The notes under the pieces are model-generated. The model searched no databases, had not been told where the DNA came from, and saw only the letters and a list, made by a program, of their open reading frames with translations. DNA of 48,782 nucleotides from assembly GCA_002633005.1 (NCBI GenBank), contig NMRA01001063.1, positions 1,520 through 50,301 on the forward strand. Direction: 5' to 3'. This document shows, piece by piece, positions 1 to 9,513 of this stretch; the stretch's first letter is position 1, and the number at the start of each line of letters is the position of its first letter. The DNA comes from Phoronis australis. Lineage: Eukaryota > Phoronida > Phoronidae. The translations under genes and the position numbers were made by a program.

Positions 1-2617
1 CTCTGCTGGCTTCCGATGACCTCCACTGGCCTCCACTGGACTCCACTGGCCCCCACTGGCCTCCACTGTTCTGCACTGGCCTCCACTGGCCCTGACGGGA
101 CTCCACTGGCATCCACTGGCCTCGACTGGCCTCCACTAGATTCCACTGGATTCCACGGGCCTCCACTGGCCTCCTTTGGCCTCCAGTGGACTCCTTTTGC
201 CTCCACTGGCTTCCATTAGCCTCCGCTGGCCTCCTATGGCATCCACTGGCCTCCACTGGCCTCCTTTGGCGTCAGACTGCCTCCTTTGGCCTCATACTGC
301 CTCCAATGGTCTCCACTGACCTCCATTGATATTTAATGGCATCCACAGGCCTGGACTGGCCTCCTTTGGCCTAGACATGCCTCCAGTGGCCTCATTTGGC
401 CTCCACTGGCCTCCACTGGCCACCACTGTCATTCAGTGGCTTCCACTGGACTCCACTGTCCTAAACTGCGCCCCACTAGCCTCCACTGGCATCCACTGGC
501 CTGCACTGGCCTCCTCTGACCTCCACTGGCTTGCAATATCCTCCTCTGGCCTCCAGTGTCCTCTATTGGCATCCTCTAGCCTCCACTGTCTTCCACTGTC
601 ATCCACTGACCTCCACTGGCCTCCAATGCCCTCCAATGGCCGACAATGGCGTCCAGTGGGCTCCACTGTTCTCCACTGGACTCCACTGTTCTCTGCTGGC
701 CTCTGCTGGCTTCCGATGACCTCCAGTGGCCTCCACTGGTCTCCACTGGCCCCCACTGGCCTCCACTGTTCTGCACTGCCCTCCACTGTCCTCCACTGGC
801 CTAAAATGGCCTCCAGTGGCCTCATTTGGCCTCCACTGGCCTCCCTTGTCCTCCACTTTCCTCCACTGGATTCCAATGGCCTCCAATGGCCTCCAATGGC
901 CTCTTCTAGCCTCCACTGGAAACCACTGGCCTCCTCTGGCCTCCACTGGCGTCCACTGGCGTCCACTGTCCTCCATTAGCCTCCATAGTGCTCCACTGCC
1001 CTCCAATGCGCGACAGTGACCTCCACTGGCCTCAACTGCCCTCCAATGTCCTTCACTGGTTTCCACCGGCAGCCACTGGCCTCCACCGAACTCCAAAGGC
1101 CTGCACTGGCCTGCACTGGACTGCACTGGCCTCCACTGGCCCTGACTGGACTCCACTGCCATCCACTGGCCTCGACTGGCCTCCACTGGTTTCCACTGGA
1201 TTCCACGGGCCTCCACTGGCCTCCTTTGGCCTCCAGTGGGCTCCTTTTGCCTCCACTGGCTTCCTTTGGCCTCCGCTGGCCTCCTATGGCATCCACTGGC
1301 CTCACCTGGCCTCCTTTGGCGTCAGACTGCCTTCTTTGGCTTCATACTGCCTCCAACGGTCTCTACTGACCTCCATTGTTATTTAAAGGCATCCACGGGC
1401 CTGTACTGGCCTCCTTTGGCCTAGACATGCCTCCAGTGACCTCCTTTGGCCTCCACTGGCCTCCATTGCCTGAACAGGAGTCCACAGGCCTCCACTGGCC
1501 TCCACTGGGTTCCACTGGCAGCCACTGCCCTCCACCTAACTCCACTGGCCTGCACTGGCCTGCACTGGACTGCACTGGCCTCCACTGGTTTCCAGTGGAT
1601 TCCACGGGCCTCCAGTGTCCTCCTTTGGCCTCCAGTAGTCTCCTTTTGCCTCCTCTGGCCTCCTATGTCATCCACTGGCCTCCACTGGACTCCACTGGCC
1701 TGCACTGACCTCCTTTGCCCACCAAAGGCCTCCAAAGGCCTCTTCTAGCCTCCACTGGCCTCCTCTGGCATCCAGGGGCCTCCTTTGGCCTCATGCTGCC
1801 TCCAATGGTCTCCAATGGTCTCCACTGGCCTCCACTGGCTTCCACTGACGTAAACTGACATTTACTGGCATCCACGGGCGTGTACTGGCCTCCTTTGGCC
1901 TCCTCTGGGCTCCTTTGGACTCCGTTGGCCTCCACTTGCCTCCAATGACCTCCTTTGGCCTCCACTGGCCTCCACTGGCCACCACTGGCATTCAGTGTCT
2001 TCCACTGTCCTCCACTGCACTCCACTGGCCTCCACTGGCATGCACTGGCTTCCACTGGCCTCCACTGTCCTCCACTGGCCACCAGGGGCCTGGACTGGAC
2101 TCCTGTTGCCTCCACTGGACGTCTTTGGCTTCCACTGGGCTCCTTTGACCTCAACTGGCATCCACTGGCCTCTACTGGCCTACTTTGGCCTCCACTGGCC
2201 TCCGTTGTCCACTGGCCTAAACTGGCCTCCACTGGTCTCCACTGACCTCCACATTCTTCCAATGGCCACCCCTGGGCTCCACTAGCCCTATTGACCTCCA
2301 CTGCCCTCCACTGGCATCTACTGGCCTCCACTCGACTCCACTGGTCTTCAGTGGCCTCCACATGTCTCCACTGGTCTCCACTAGCATTTTCTGACCTACA
2401 CTGGCCTCCACTGGCCTTAAGTGTCCTCCACGGACCTCCACTGGCTTCCACTAGCCTTCACTGTCCTCCAATTGCCTCCACTGACCTCCAATGCACTCCA
2501 CTGGCCTTTACTGGCCTACGTTGGCCTCCGCTGCCCTCCACTGGCCTCCACCGTCCTCCACTGGCCTGCACTGGCCTGCCCTGCCCTCCACTGCCTTCCG
2601 CTGGCTTCCACTTGCTT
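1..2617. repeat. 10-bp minisatellite array, CTCCACTGGC type
   Basis: Continuous tandem repeat with monomer consensus CTCCACTGGC and frequent single-base variants (CTCCTTTGGC, CTCCAATGGC, CTGCACTGGC). Because 10 is not a multiple of 3, one reading frame passes through all three phases of the monomer every 30 bp. The monomer creates no stop in any phase on either strand, which explains the many overlapping open frames reading like LHWPPLASTG. Segments also repeat at longer range: 100-330 resembles 1150-1380, so the array has higher-order duplications. No coding function is supported. Confidence 0.97.
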
Positions 2618-2850
2618 AGTGTTAGGGTTGAAGTTGGGGTTGGGGTTAGGGTGAGTTTTAGTGTTAGGGTTAGGGTAGGGTTAGGTTTAGGATTAGGGTT
2701 AGGGTTACGGTAAGGGTTAGGGAAAGGGTTAGGGTTAGGGTTACGTTTAGGGTTAGGTTTAAAGTTAGTGTTATGCTTAAACTTAGGGTAAGAGTGAGGG
2801 TGAGGTTGATTGTTAGGTTAGGCTGAGGGTTATGTTTACGGTTAGGGTTA
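2618..2850 (+). repeat. Degenerate TTAGGG hexamer block 1
   Basis: About 230 bp of degenerate TTAGGG with variants such as TTGGGG, TTACGG and TTTAGG. It is entered from the 10-bp array at GCTTAGTGTTAGGG and left at GTTAGGCATCCAG. It shares a specific internal order of variants (GTTTAAAGTTAGTGTTATG, then GATTGTTAGG, then GGCTGAGG) with the blocks at 3020, 3723 and 6493. They are therefore duplicated copies rather than independent telomere additions. Confidence 0.93.
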
Positions 2851-3019
2851 GGCATCCAGTGGCCTCCAGGGAACTCCACTGGCCTCCACTGGCCTCCACT
2901 GGCCTTCACTAGTCTCCACTGTCCCACTCTACACTCCACTGACCTCCAGTGGCCTCCAGTGGGCTCAGCTGGACTCTACTGGCCTCCACTGGCAACTACT
3001 GGCCTCCACTGGCTTCCAG
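2851..3019. repeat. Short 10-bp minisatellite segment
   Basis: About 170 bp of CTCCACTGGC-type repeat sandwiched between two TTAGGG-like blocks. Confidence 0.93.
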
Positions 3020-3260
3020 TAACTTAGCGTTGGGGTTGGGGTCGCTGTTGGGGTTAATGTTAGGGTAAGGGTTAGGTTTAGAGATAGGTTTAGGATAAGG
3101 GTTAGGGTTAGGGTTAGGGTTACGGCTAGGATTAGGTGGGGTTAGGGTTAAGGATAGGGTTAGGCATAAAGTTAGTGTTAGGGTTAAAGTAAAGTTAGGG
3201 TGAAAGTGAGGGTGATTGTTACGGTTAGGCTGAGGATTAGGTTTAGGGTTAGGATTAGGG
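3020..3260 (+). repeat. Degenerate TTAGGG hexamer block 2
   Basis: About 240 bp, homologous in variant order to block 1, including AAAGTTAGTGTTAGGG and GATTGTTACGGTTAGGC near the distal end. The G-rich strand is on plus, as in every other hexamer block of the window. Confidence 0.93.
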
Positions 3261-3722
3261 GTCCACTGGCCTCCAGGGGCCTCCAAAGGCCTCCACTGGC
3301 CTCCACTGGCCTCCACGGCCCTCCGCTGGCTTCCACTGGCCTCAGCTGGCCTTCCACTTACCTTCACTGGCCTCCACTGACCTCTACTCGCCCCCCACTG
3401 CCCTCCTTTGACGTCCAACTGCCTCCACAGGCGTCCACTGGACTCCACTGGTCTCAGCTGGAGTCTACTGGCCTCCACTGGCCACCGCTGGCCCCCAGAG
3501 TCTTCCACTGCCCTTCATTGGCCTCCACTGGCCACCACTGGCTACCACTGCCCTACACTGACCCTCAACTGCCTCCAAAGTACTCCACTGGCCACCACGG
3601 ACCTCCACTAGCGTCCACTGGCCTCTTCAATGCTCCACTGGATTGCAATGACCTCCACTGGCCTCCATTGGCCTCCAAAGGGACTCCAATGGCCTCCACT
3701 GGCTCCCACTGGCTTCCACTGG
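3261..3722. repeat. 10-bp minisatellite segment
   Basis: CTCCACTGGC-type repeats. A recognisable phrase with CTCTTCAATGCTCCACTGG near 3622 recurs in altered form near 5048 and 5728, showing that long segments of the array were duplicated. Confidence 0.93.
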
Positions 3723-3948
3723 CTTGGGGTTGTAGTTTGGTTTGGGGTCGGGGTTAGGGTTAGTGTTAGTGTTAGGGTTAGGGTTAGAGATAGGAATAGG
3801 ATTAGGGTTAGGGTTAGGGTTAGGGAAAGGGTTAGGGTTACGGTTACGGTTAGGTTTAAAGTTAGTGTTATGGTTAAAGTTAGGGTTAGACTGAGGATTA
3901 GGGAGATTGTTAAGTTAGGCTGAGGGTTTAGTTTAGGGTTAGCGTTAG
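3723..3948 (+). repeat. Degenerate TTAGGG hexamer block 3
   Basis: About 226 bp. It enters at ACTGGCTTGGGG and exits at GTTAGGCCTCCAG, and shares the internal GTTTAAAGTTAGTGTTATGG order with block 1. Confidence 0.93.
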
Positions 3949-6492
3949 GCCTCCAGTGGACTCCAGGGGCCTCCACTGGCCTCAACTGGCATCCACCGGC
4001 CTCCACTTACCTCCGCTGGCCTCCACTTTCTTCCACTGTCCTCCTTAGGCCTCCATTTGCCTTCACTGGCCTCCACTGCTATCCACTGCCCTCCACTTGC
4101 CTTCACTGGCCTCCACTGGCATCCACTGTCCTCTACTGACCTCCTTTGGCCTCCACTTGACTTCACTGGCCTCCTCTGGCCTCTACTGGCATCAACTGTA
4201 ATCTTCTGGCCTCTCTGGCCTCCACTGGCCTTCACTGACCTCCGCTGGCTTCGACTGACCTCCACAGGCCTCCACTAGCCACCACGGGCTTGGACTGGCC
4301 TCCTTTGGCCTCCACTGGAAACCTTAGACCTCCACTGGCCTCCACTGGCCTCCACGGGCTTCCTTTGACCACCAATGGCCGCCTTTGGCCTCCACTGGCC
4401 TACGGTGACCTCCACTGGCCTCCAGTAGTCTGCACTGGCCTCCAGTGGCCTCCAGTGGCTTTACTGGACTCCACTGGCCTCCACTTTCCTCCGCTGGCCT
4501 CCGTTGGCCTCCCCTGGTCTCCGCTGGCCTCCACTGGCGTCCACTTGCCTCCCCTGGTCTCCGCTGGCCTCCCCGGGCCTACGCTGGCCTCCTAAATGCA
4601 CCACTGGCCTCCTTTGGCCACCACTGACCTCCTTTGGCCTCAACTGGGATCCTTAGGAATCCACTGGCATCCACTGGCCTCCTTTGGCCACCACTGGCCT
4701 TCTTTGGAGACCACTGGCCTCCACTGGAATCCATTGACCTCCACTGACATCCACCGGCCTCCACTGCCCTCCACTGGAATCCACTGATCTCCACTGGTCT
4801 CCTCTGGCCTCCATTTGCTTCCACTGGCCTCCTCTCATCTCCATCGGTCTCCACTGGACTCCACTGGCCTCCACTGCCATCCACAGGCATCCACTGACAT
4901 CCACTGGTCTCCACTGGAATCCACTGGCCTCCACTGGCCTCCATTGGCCCGCACTGGCCACCACTCGCATCCACTGGCCTCCTATGGCGTCCTCTGGCCT
5001 CCACTGTACTCCTCTGTCCTCCACTGGACCGCGTTGGCCTCCACTGGCCTCTTCATTGCTCCACTGGATTACAATGACCTCCAATGGCCTCCACTGGCTT
5101 TCACTGGCCTCCACCAGTCTCCACTGGCCTCCACTGGCGTCCTCTGGCCTCTGCTGCCCTACACTGGCCTTCACTGATCTGCACTGCCCTCCACTGGCCT
5201 TCTAAATCCACTACTGGCCTCCTTTGGCCACCACTGACCTCCTTTGGCCTCAACTGGGATCCTTAGGAATCCACTGGCCTCCAACTTTGGCCACCACTGG
5301 CCTTCTTTGGCCACCACTGGCCTCCATTGACCTCCACTGACCTCCACCGGTCTCCACTGGCCTCCACTGGCCTCCACTGGCCTCCACTGGTCTCCACGGG
5401 CTTGGACTGGCCTCCTTTGGCCTCCACTGGAAACCTTAGACCTCCAATGGCCTCCATTGGCCTCCACTGGCTTCCTTTGGCCACCACGGGCCGCCTTTGG
5501 TCTCCACTGCCCTACGCTGACCTCCACTGGCCTCCAGTGGCCTGCACTGGCCTACACTGGCTTCCAGAAGCCTCCAGTGGCCTCCAGTGGCCTCCACTGA
5601 CCTCCACCGGCCTCCACTGACCTTCACGGTCCTCCTTTGGCCTCCATTTCCCTCCAATGGCCTCCACTGGCACCCACTGCCTCTTATGGCCTCCAGTGGC
5701 CTCCACTGGCCCGCGTTGGCCTCCACTGGCCTCCTCATTGCTCCACTGGATTATAATGACCTCCACTGGCCTCCATTGGCCTCCACTGGCCTCCAAGGGA
5801 CTCCAATGGCCTCCACTGGCTTTCACTGGCCTCCACCAGTCTCCACTGGCCTCATCTGGCCTCTGCTGCCCTCTGCTGGCGGCCACTTGCATCTACTATA
5901 CTCCACTCGCCTCCACTGGCTACCACAGGGATCCACTGGACTCTACTGGCCTCCACTGGCTTCCACTGGCCTGCACTGGCCTGTACTGGCATCCACTGGC
6001 ATCCTATGCCCTCCACTGTCTTCCAATGGCCTCCACTGGCCTTCACTGTCCTCCACTGGTCCCCACTAGCTATCACTGGCATCCACTGGACTCCACGGGC
6101 CTCCAATGTCGTCCATTGGCCTCCATTAGCCTATACCGGCCTCTCCACTGAGCTCCACTAACATTCACAGGCCTACGCTGGCCTGCAGTGGCCTCCACTG
6201 GCTTCCACTGGCCTCCACTCTCCTACTTTGGCCTCCACTGGCCTTCACTGGCCTCCAATGGCCTCCACTGCCCTCCACTGGCCTCTTCAATAGTCCACTG
6301 GATTCCACTGCCCTCCTCTGGCCTCTACTGGCCTCCAATTGAATCCACTGGCCTCCCCTGCCCTTCACTGGTCTAAAGTGGCCTCCACCGTCCTCCACTG
6401 ACCTCAACTGGCCTCCACTGGCATCTGCTACCCTCCATTGGCGTCCACTGGTCTTCACTGAAATGCACTGCGCTCCACTGGCCTGCACTGGC
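3949..6492. repeat. 10-bp minisatellite array, CTCCACTGGC type
   Basis: 2.5 kb of the same 10-bp monomer with clear higher-order duplication. About 4590-4700 matches about 5205-5310 almost base for base, and 5040-5130 matches 5725-5850. Open frames here are artefacts of the stop-free monomer. Confidence 0.96.
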
Positions 6493-6690
6493 TTAGGGTT
6501 TGGGGTTGGGGTTGGGGTTAGGGTTAGTGTTAGGGTTAGTGTTAGGGTTAGGATTAGGGTTAGGTTAAGGTTTGGGGTTGGAGTTAGGGTTAAGGTTAGC
6601 TTTAAATTAAGTGTCAGTGTTAAAGTTAGGGTTAAGGTGAGGGTGAGGGTGATTCTTAGGGTGAGGCTGAGGTTTAGGTTTAGGGTTAGG
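6493..6690 (+). repeat. Degenerate TTAGGG hexamer block 4
   Basis: About 200 bp. It shares the distal phrase with GTGATTCTTAGGGTGAGGC and the exit GTTAGGCCTACGGTGG with the earlier blocks. Confidence 0.92.
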
Positions 6691-7624
6691 CCTACGGTGG
6701 CCACCAGTGGCCTCCAGTTGCCTCTAGAGACTTCTAGTGGACTCTAATGGTTTTAAGGGTCCTCCAAGGACCTGCAGTGGTCTCCAGTGGCCTCCAGTAG
6801 ACTCAGGTGGTCTCCATTGGCATCCAGAGGAATCAAGTTGCCACGAATGGCCTCCAATGGCCTCCAGTTGTGCCCCCAGAGGTCTCCATGGGCCACCTTA
6901 GCCTCCAGTTGGCACCAGTGGGCTCCAGTTACCTCCAGTAGCCTCCATTGGCCTCCTGTCGGCTCAAGTGGCCTCCAGTGGCCTCCAGTGGCTTCCGGTG
7001 GCTTCCAGTGACCTTCTTTGGTGTTCAGTGGCCTGATTTGGCATCCAGTGGCCTCCAGCGGCCTCCAGGGGTCTCTATATGTGCCCCAGTGGCCTCCAGG
7101 GACCTCAAGTAGCCTCCAACAGCCTCCGGAGGCCTCCGTTGGTCTCTAGTGGCCTTCAGCGGCCTCCAGTGGCTTCCGGTGGTCTTCATTGGCCTCAAGT
7201 GGGGCTCACTAGCCTGAGGTGCCATCCAGTGGCCTCCAGTTGTGCCCCAGTGACTTTCAGGCGCCTCCAGTGTCCTTCAACAGCCTCCTGAGGCCTCCAG
7301 TGGCCTTCAGTGGCCTCCTGTGACTTCCGGTGGCCTCCAGTGGCCTCCAGTGGTCTGCAGTGGGAACAAAGGGCCTGCAGTGGGCTCCAATGGCCTGCAG
7401 TGGCATCCAGAGGCCTCCAGTGGCCTGCAGAGGCCTCCGGTGGTTTCCACTGCCCTCCAGTGGTTTCCAGAGGGCTCCAGTGGTCTCGAGTTGCCTCCAG
7501 TGAACTCCAATTAGTTCCAGTATCCAACAGTGGTCTGCAATGTCCTCCAGTGGCCTCCAGTAACCTCCAGTGGATGCCAGCGGCCTCCAGTGGCCTTCAG
7601 TGGCGTCCAGTGGCCTCCAGTGGC
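6691..7624. repeat. 10-bp minisatellite, CTCCAGTGGC subtype
   Basis: From here on the dominant monomer is CTCCAGTGGC instead of CTCCACTGGC. The change is a C-to-G at the centre of the near-palindromic core CCASTGG, so the core looks inverted while the flanking CT and C stay in the original orientation. Confidence 0.94.
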
Positions 7625-7742
7625 TAGGGTTAGGCTTAGGGTTATGGTTGGGGTTTGGGTTAGGGTTAAGGTTAGGGTTAGGGTTAGGGTTAAAGTGAGG
7701 GTTAGGGTGAGGGTTAGGGTTAGGCTGAGGGTTTGGTATAGG
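7625..7742 (+). repeat. Degenerate TTAGGG hexamer block 5
   Basis: About 118 bp of degenerate TTAGGG between two CTCCAGTGGC arrays. It is shorter than blocks 1-4. Confidence 0.92.
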
Positions 7743-8553
7743 CTTACAGTGACCCCCAATTGCCTGCAGTGGCCTCTAGTGACCTCCTATGGCCCCCAGT
7801 GGCCTTCATTGGCCTCCAGGGGCCTCCAATTTAATCCATTTGTCTCCAGTGGTCTCCAGTGGCCTCCAGTAGCCTCCAGTGGCTTCCAGTGGGCACAAGT
7901 GGCCTCCAGGGGCTTCCAGTGGCTTTCAGTTGCGTCCAGTTGCCTTCCGTGGCATCAAGTGGCCTCCAGTTACTTCCAGCTGCCTCCAGTTGGTTCCAGT
8001 GGACTCCAGAGGCCTCCAGTCGTCTCCAGTGGCCTCCATTGGCCTTCAGTGGACTCCAGACGGCTCCAGTGGCCTCCAATAGCCTCCGAAGACCTCTAGT
8101 GGCCTCCAGTGGCGTCCAGTGGCCTCCAGGTGTGCCTCCAGTGGCTTCCAGTGGGCTCCTGTAACCTCTAGTGTTTTTCGGTGGCCTCCGGTGGCCTCCA
8201 GTGGTCACCAGCGGCCACCAGCGGGTTCCTGTTGATTCCGGAGGCCTCCAGTGACCTCCAGTGGCCTCCATTGGCTTCCAGATGCCTCCAGTGAGCTCCA
8301 ATGGGCTCCAGTGAACTGCAACGAGCTCCAGTATCTCCAGTATTCAATAGTGGCCTCCAGTGGCATCCAGTGACTCCCAGGGGGCCCCAATGGGCTCCAG
8401 TGGCCTCAAGTGTCCTCCACGGGCCACGAGAGGGTTCCAGTTGTCTCCAGTGGGCTCCGGTGGCATGCAGTGGCCTCCAGTGAACTTCAGTGGCCTCCAG
8501 TTTCCTGCAGTGGACTCCAGTGGCCTTCAGTAGCCTCCAGTGGCCCCCACTGG
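7743..8553. repeat. 10-bp minisatellite, CTCCAGTGGC subtype
   Basis: About 810 bp of CTCCAGTGGC monomers with scattered substitutions. It ends at CCCCACTGGTTAGGG, where the next hexamer block starts. Confidence 0.94.
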
Positions 8554-8733
8554 TTAGGGTTAGGCTTAGGATTGAGGTTGGGGTTGGGGTTAGGGTTAGG
8601 GTTAGCGTTAGGATTTGCGTTAGGGTTTGGGTTACGTTTAGGTTTAGGGTTGGGGTTAGGGTGCCTAGGGTTCCTAGAGTTAGGGTTGGATTAGGGTTAG
8701 GGTTAGGGTTAGGGTTGGGTTAGGGTTATGGTT
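8554..8733 (+). repeat. Degenerate TTAGGG hexamer block 6
   Basis: About 180 bp of degenerate TTAGGG, interrupted directly by the LTR insertion at 8734. The hexamer resumes after the insertion at 9514, so the LTR landed inside a formerly continuous block. Confidence 0.92.
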
Positions 8734-9513
8734 TGTCAGAATGTGGTCTGACAGTATTTTTAGTTGTATTGTTTTGTTTTGTTATTCTGTTTGATTGGCA
8801 TGACCCCCGAGTTAAGTACAGTGAAGATGTAATTTGTTTACTACAAAATAGTGTGGAACTTTCTAGAAGACTGAGGTCAGAATAGTGATGATGTAATTTG
8901 TTTACTGCAGTATAGTGTGGAACTTTCTAGAAGACTCTAGCATGACAGTGATTAATGCAGTCTGGAATATTCTAGAGACTAGTGCATGTTTGTAGAATGA
9001 TTGGGTAGTTTCCAGAAAGTTCTGGTATGTGCTTGAATTGATGAAAAGCTCTAGAACAATGCATTAGGCTATAAATACACAAGCACGGGTTTGTGTTAGG
9101 CACTTGAGTCCAAGAAGATTAAGTCAATGAGATCAAGTCAGTTCAAGAGAAGATCAAGTAGGTTCAAGAAAGTTAATCAGGAGAACTACAGTTGAGTTGT
9201 AATGAAGAGAATCAGCAGTTACAGCGATAGTCAATAGAGAGCCAGCTATAAACAGCAGGTTATTGAATCAACGAGTGTAACAGTTGCTGGAAGTATCTCA
9301 GAAGTTCAATACAAGTCAAGGCTTCGCAGCACTGGCTGGAGCATAAACAGACATTACGTCGGACGTTTTGTTTGAGTAGGCTTGTGATTAACGTACGGTC
9401 GGGATTAATAGAGGATTAACTCGAACCAGTCTTCAGTCAACCTTCGCACCGAAAGCTATTAGCACCGGTCTGTAACAACCTGCGCCCACCCACACACAGG
9501 GAAAAACGTGACA
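8734..9513 (+). mobile_element. Solo LTR inserted in telomere-like satellite
   Basis: A 780-bp non-satellite island starts TGTCAG and ends GTGACA, giving the 5-bp inverted terminal match TGTCA/TGACA that carries the TG...CA rule of LTRs. The flanking pentamers are TGGTT on the left and GGGTT on the right, a target duplication with one difference that is hard to judge inside degenerate TTAGGG. It holds a TATA box (TATAAATA, 9070-9077) and two 47-bp direct repeats at 8826-8872 and 8889/8890-8936, which look like enhancer duplication. There is no coding capacity and no second LTR. Orientation is inferred from the TATA box. Ty3/gypsy or BEL type cannot be decided. Confidence 0.7.
9070..9077 (+). 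promoter_or_regulatory. TATA box within the solo LTR
   Basis: TATAAATA about 336 bp into the LTR, in the position expected for the U3/R promoter of a plus-oriented LTR. Confidence 0.5.

Noticed and set aside
16-8723. Dozens of overlapping open frames of 60-260 residues on both strands (LHWPPLASTG-like, EASGGQWRPV-like).
   Set aside because: They are translations of a 10-bp monomer that has no stop in any phase. Composition is identical across frames and strands, with no start context or splice structure.
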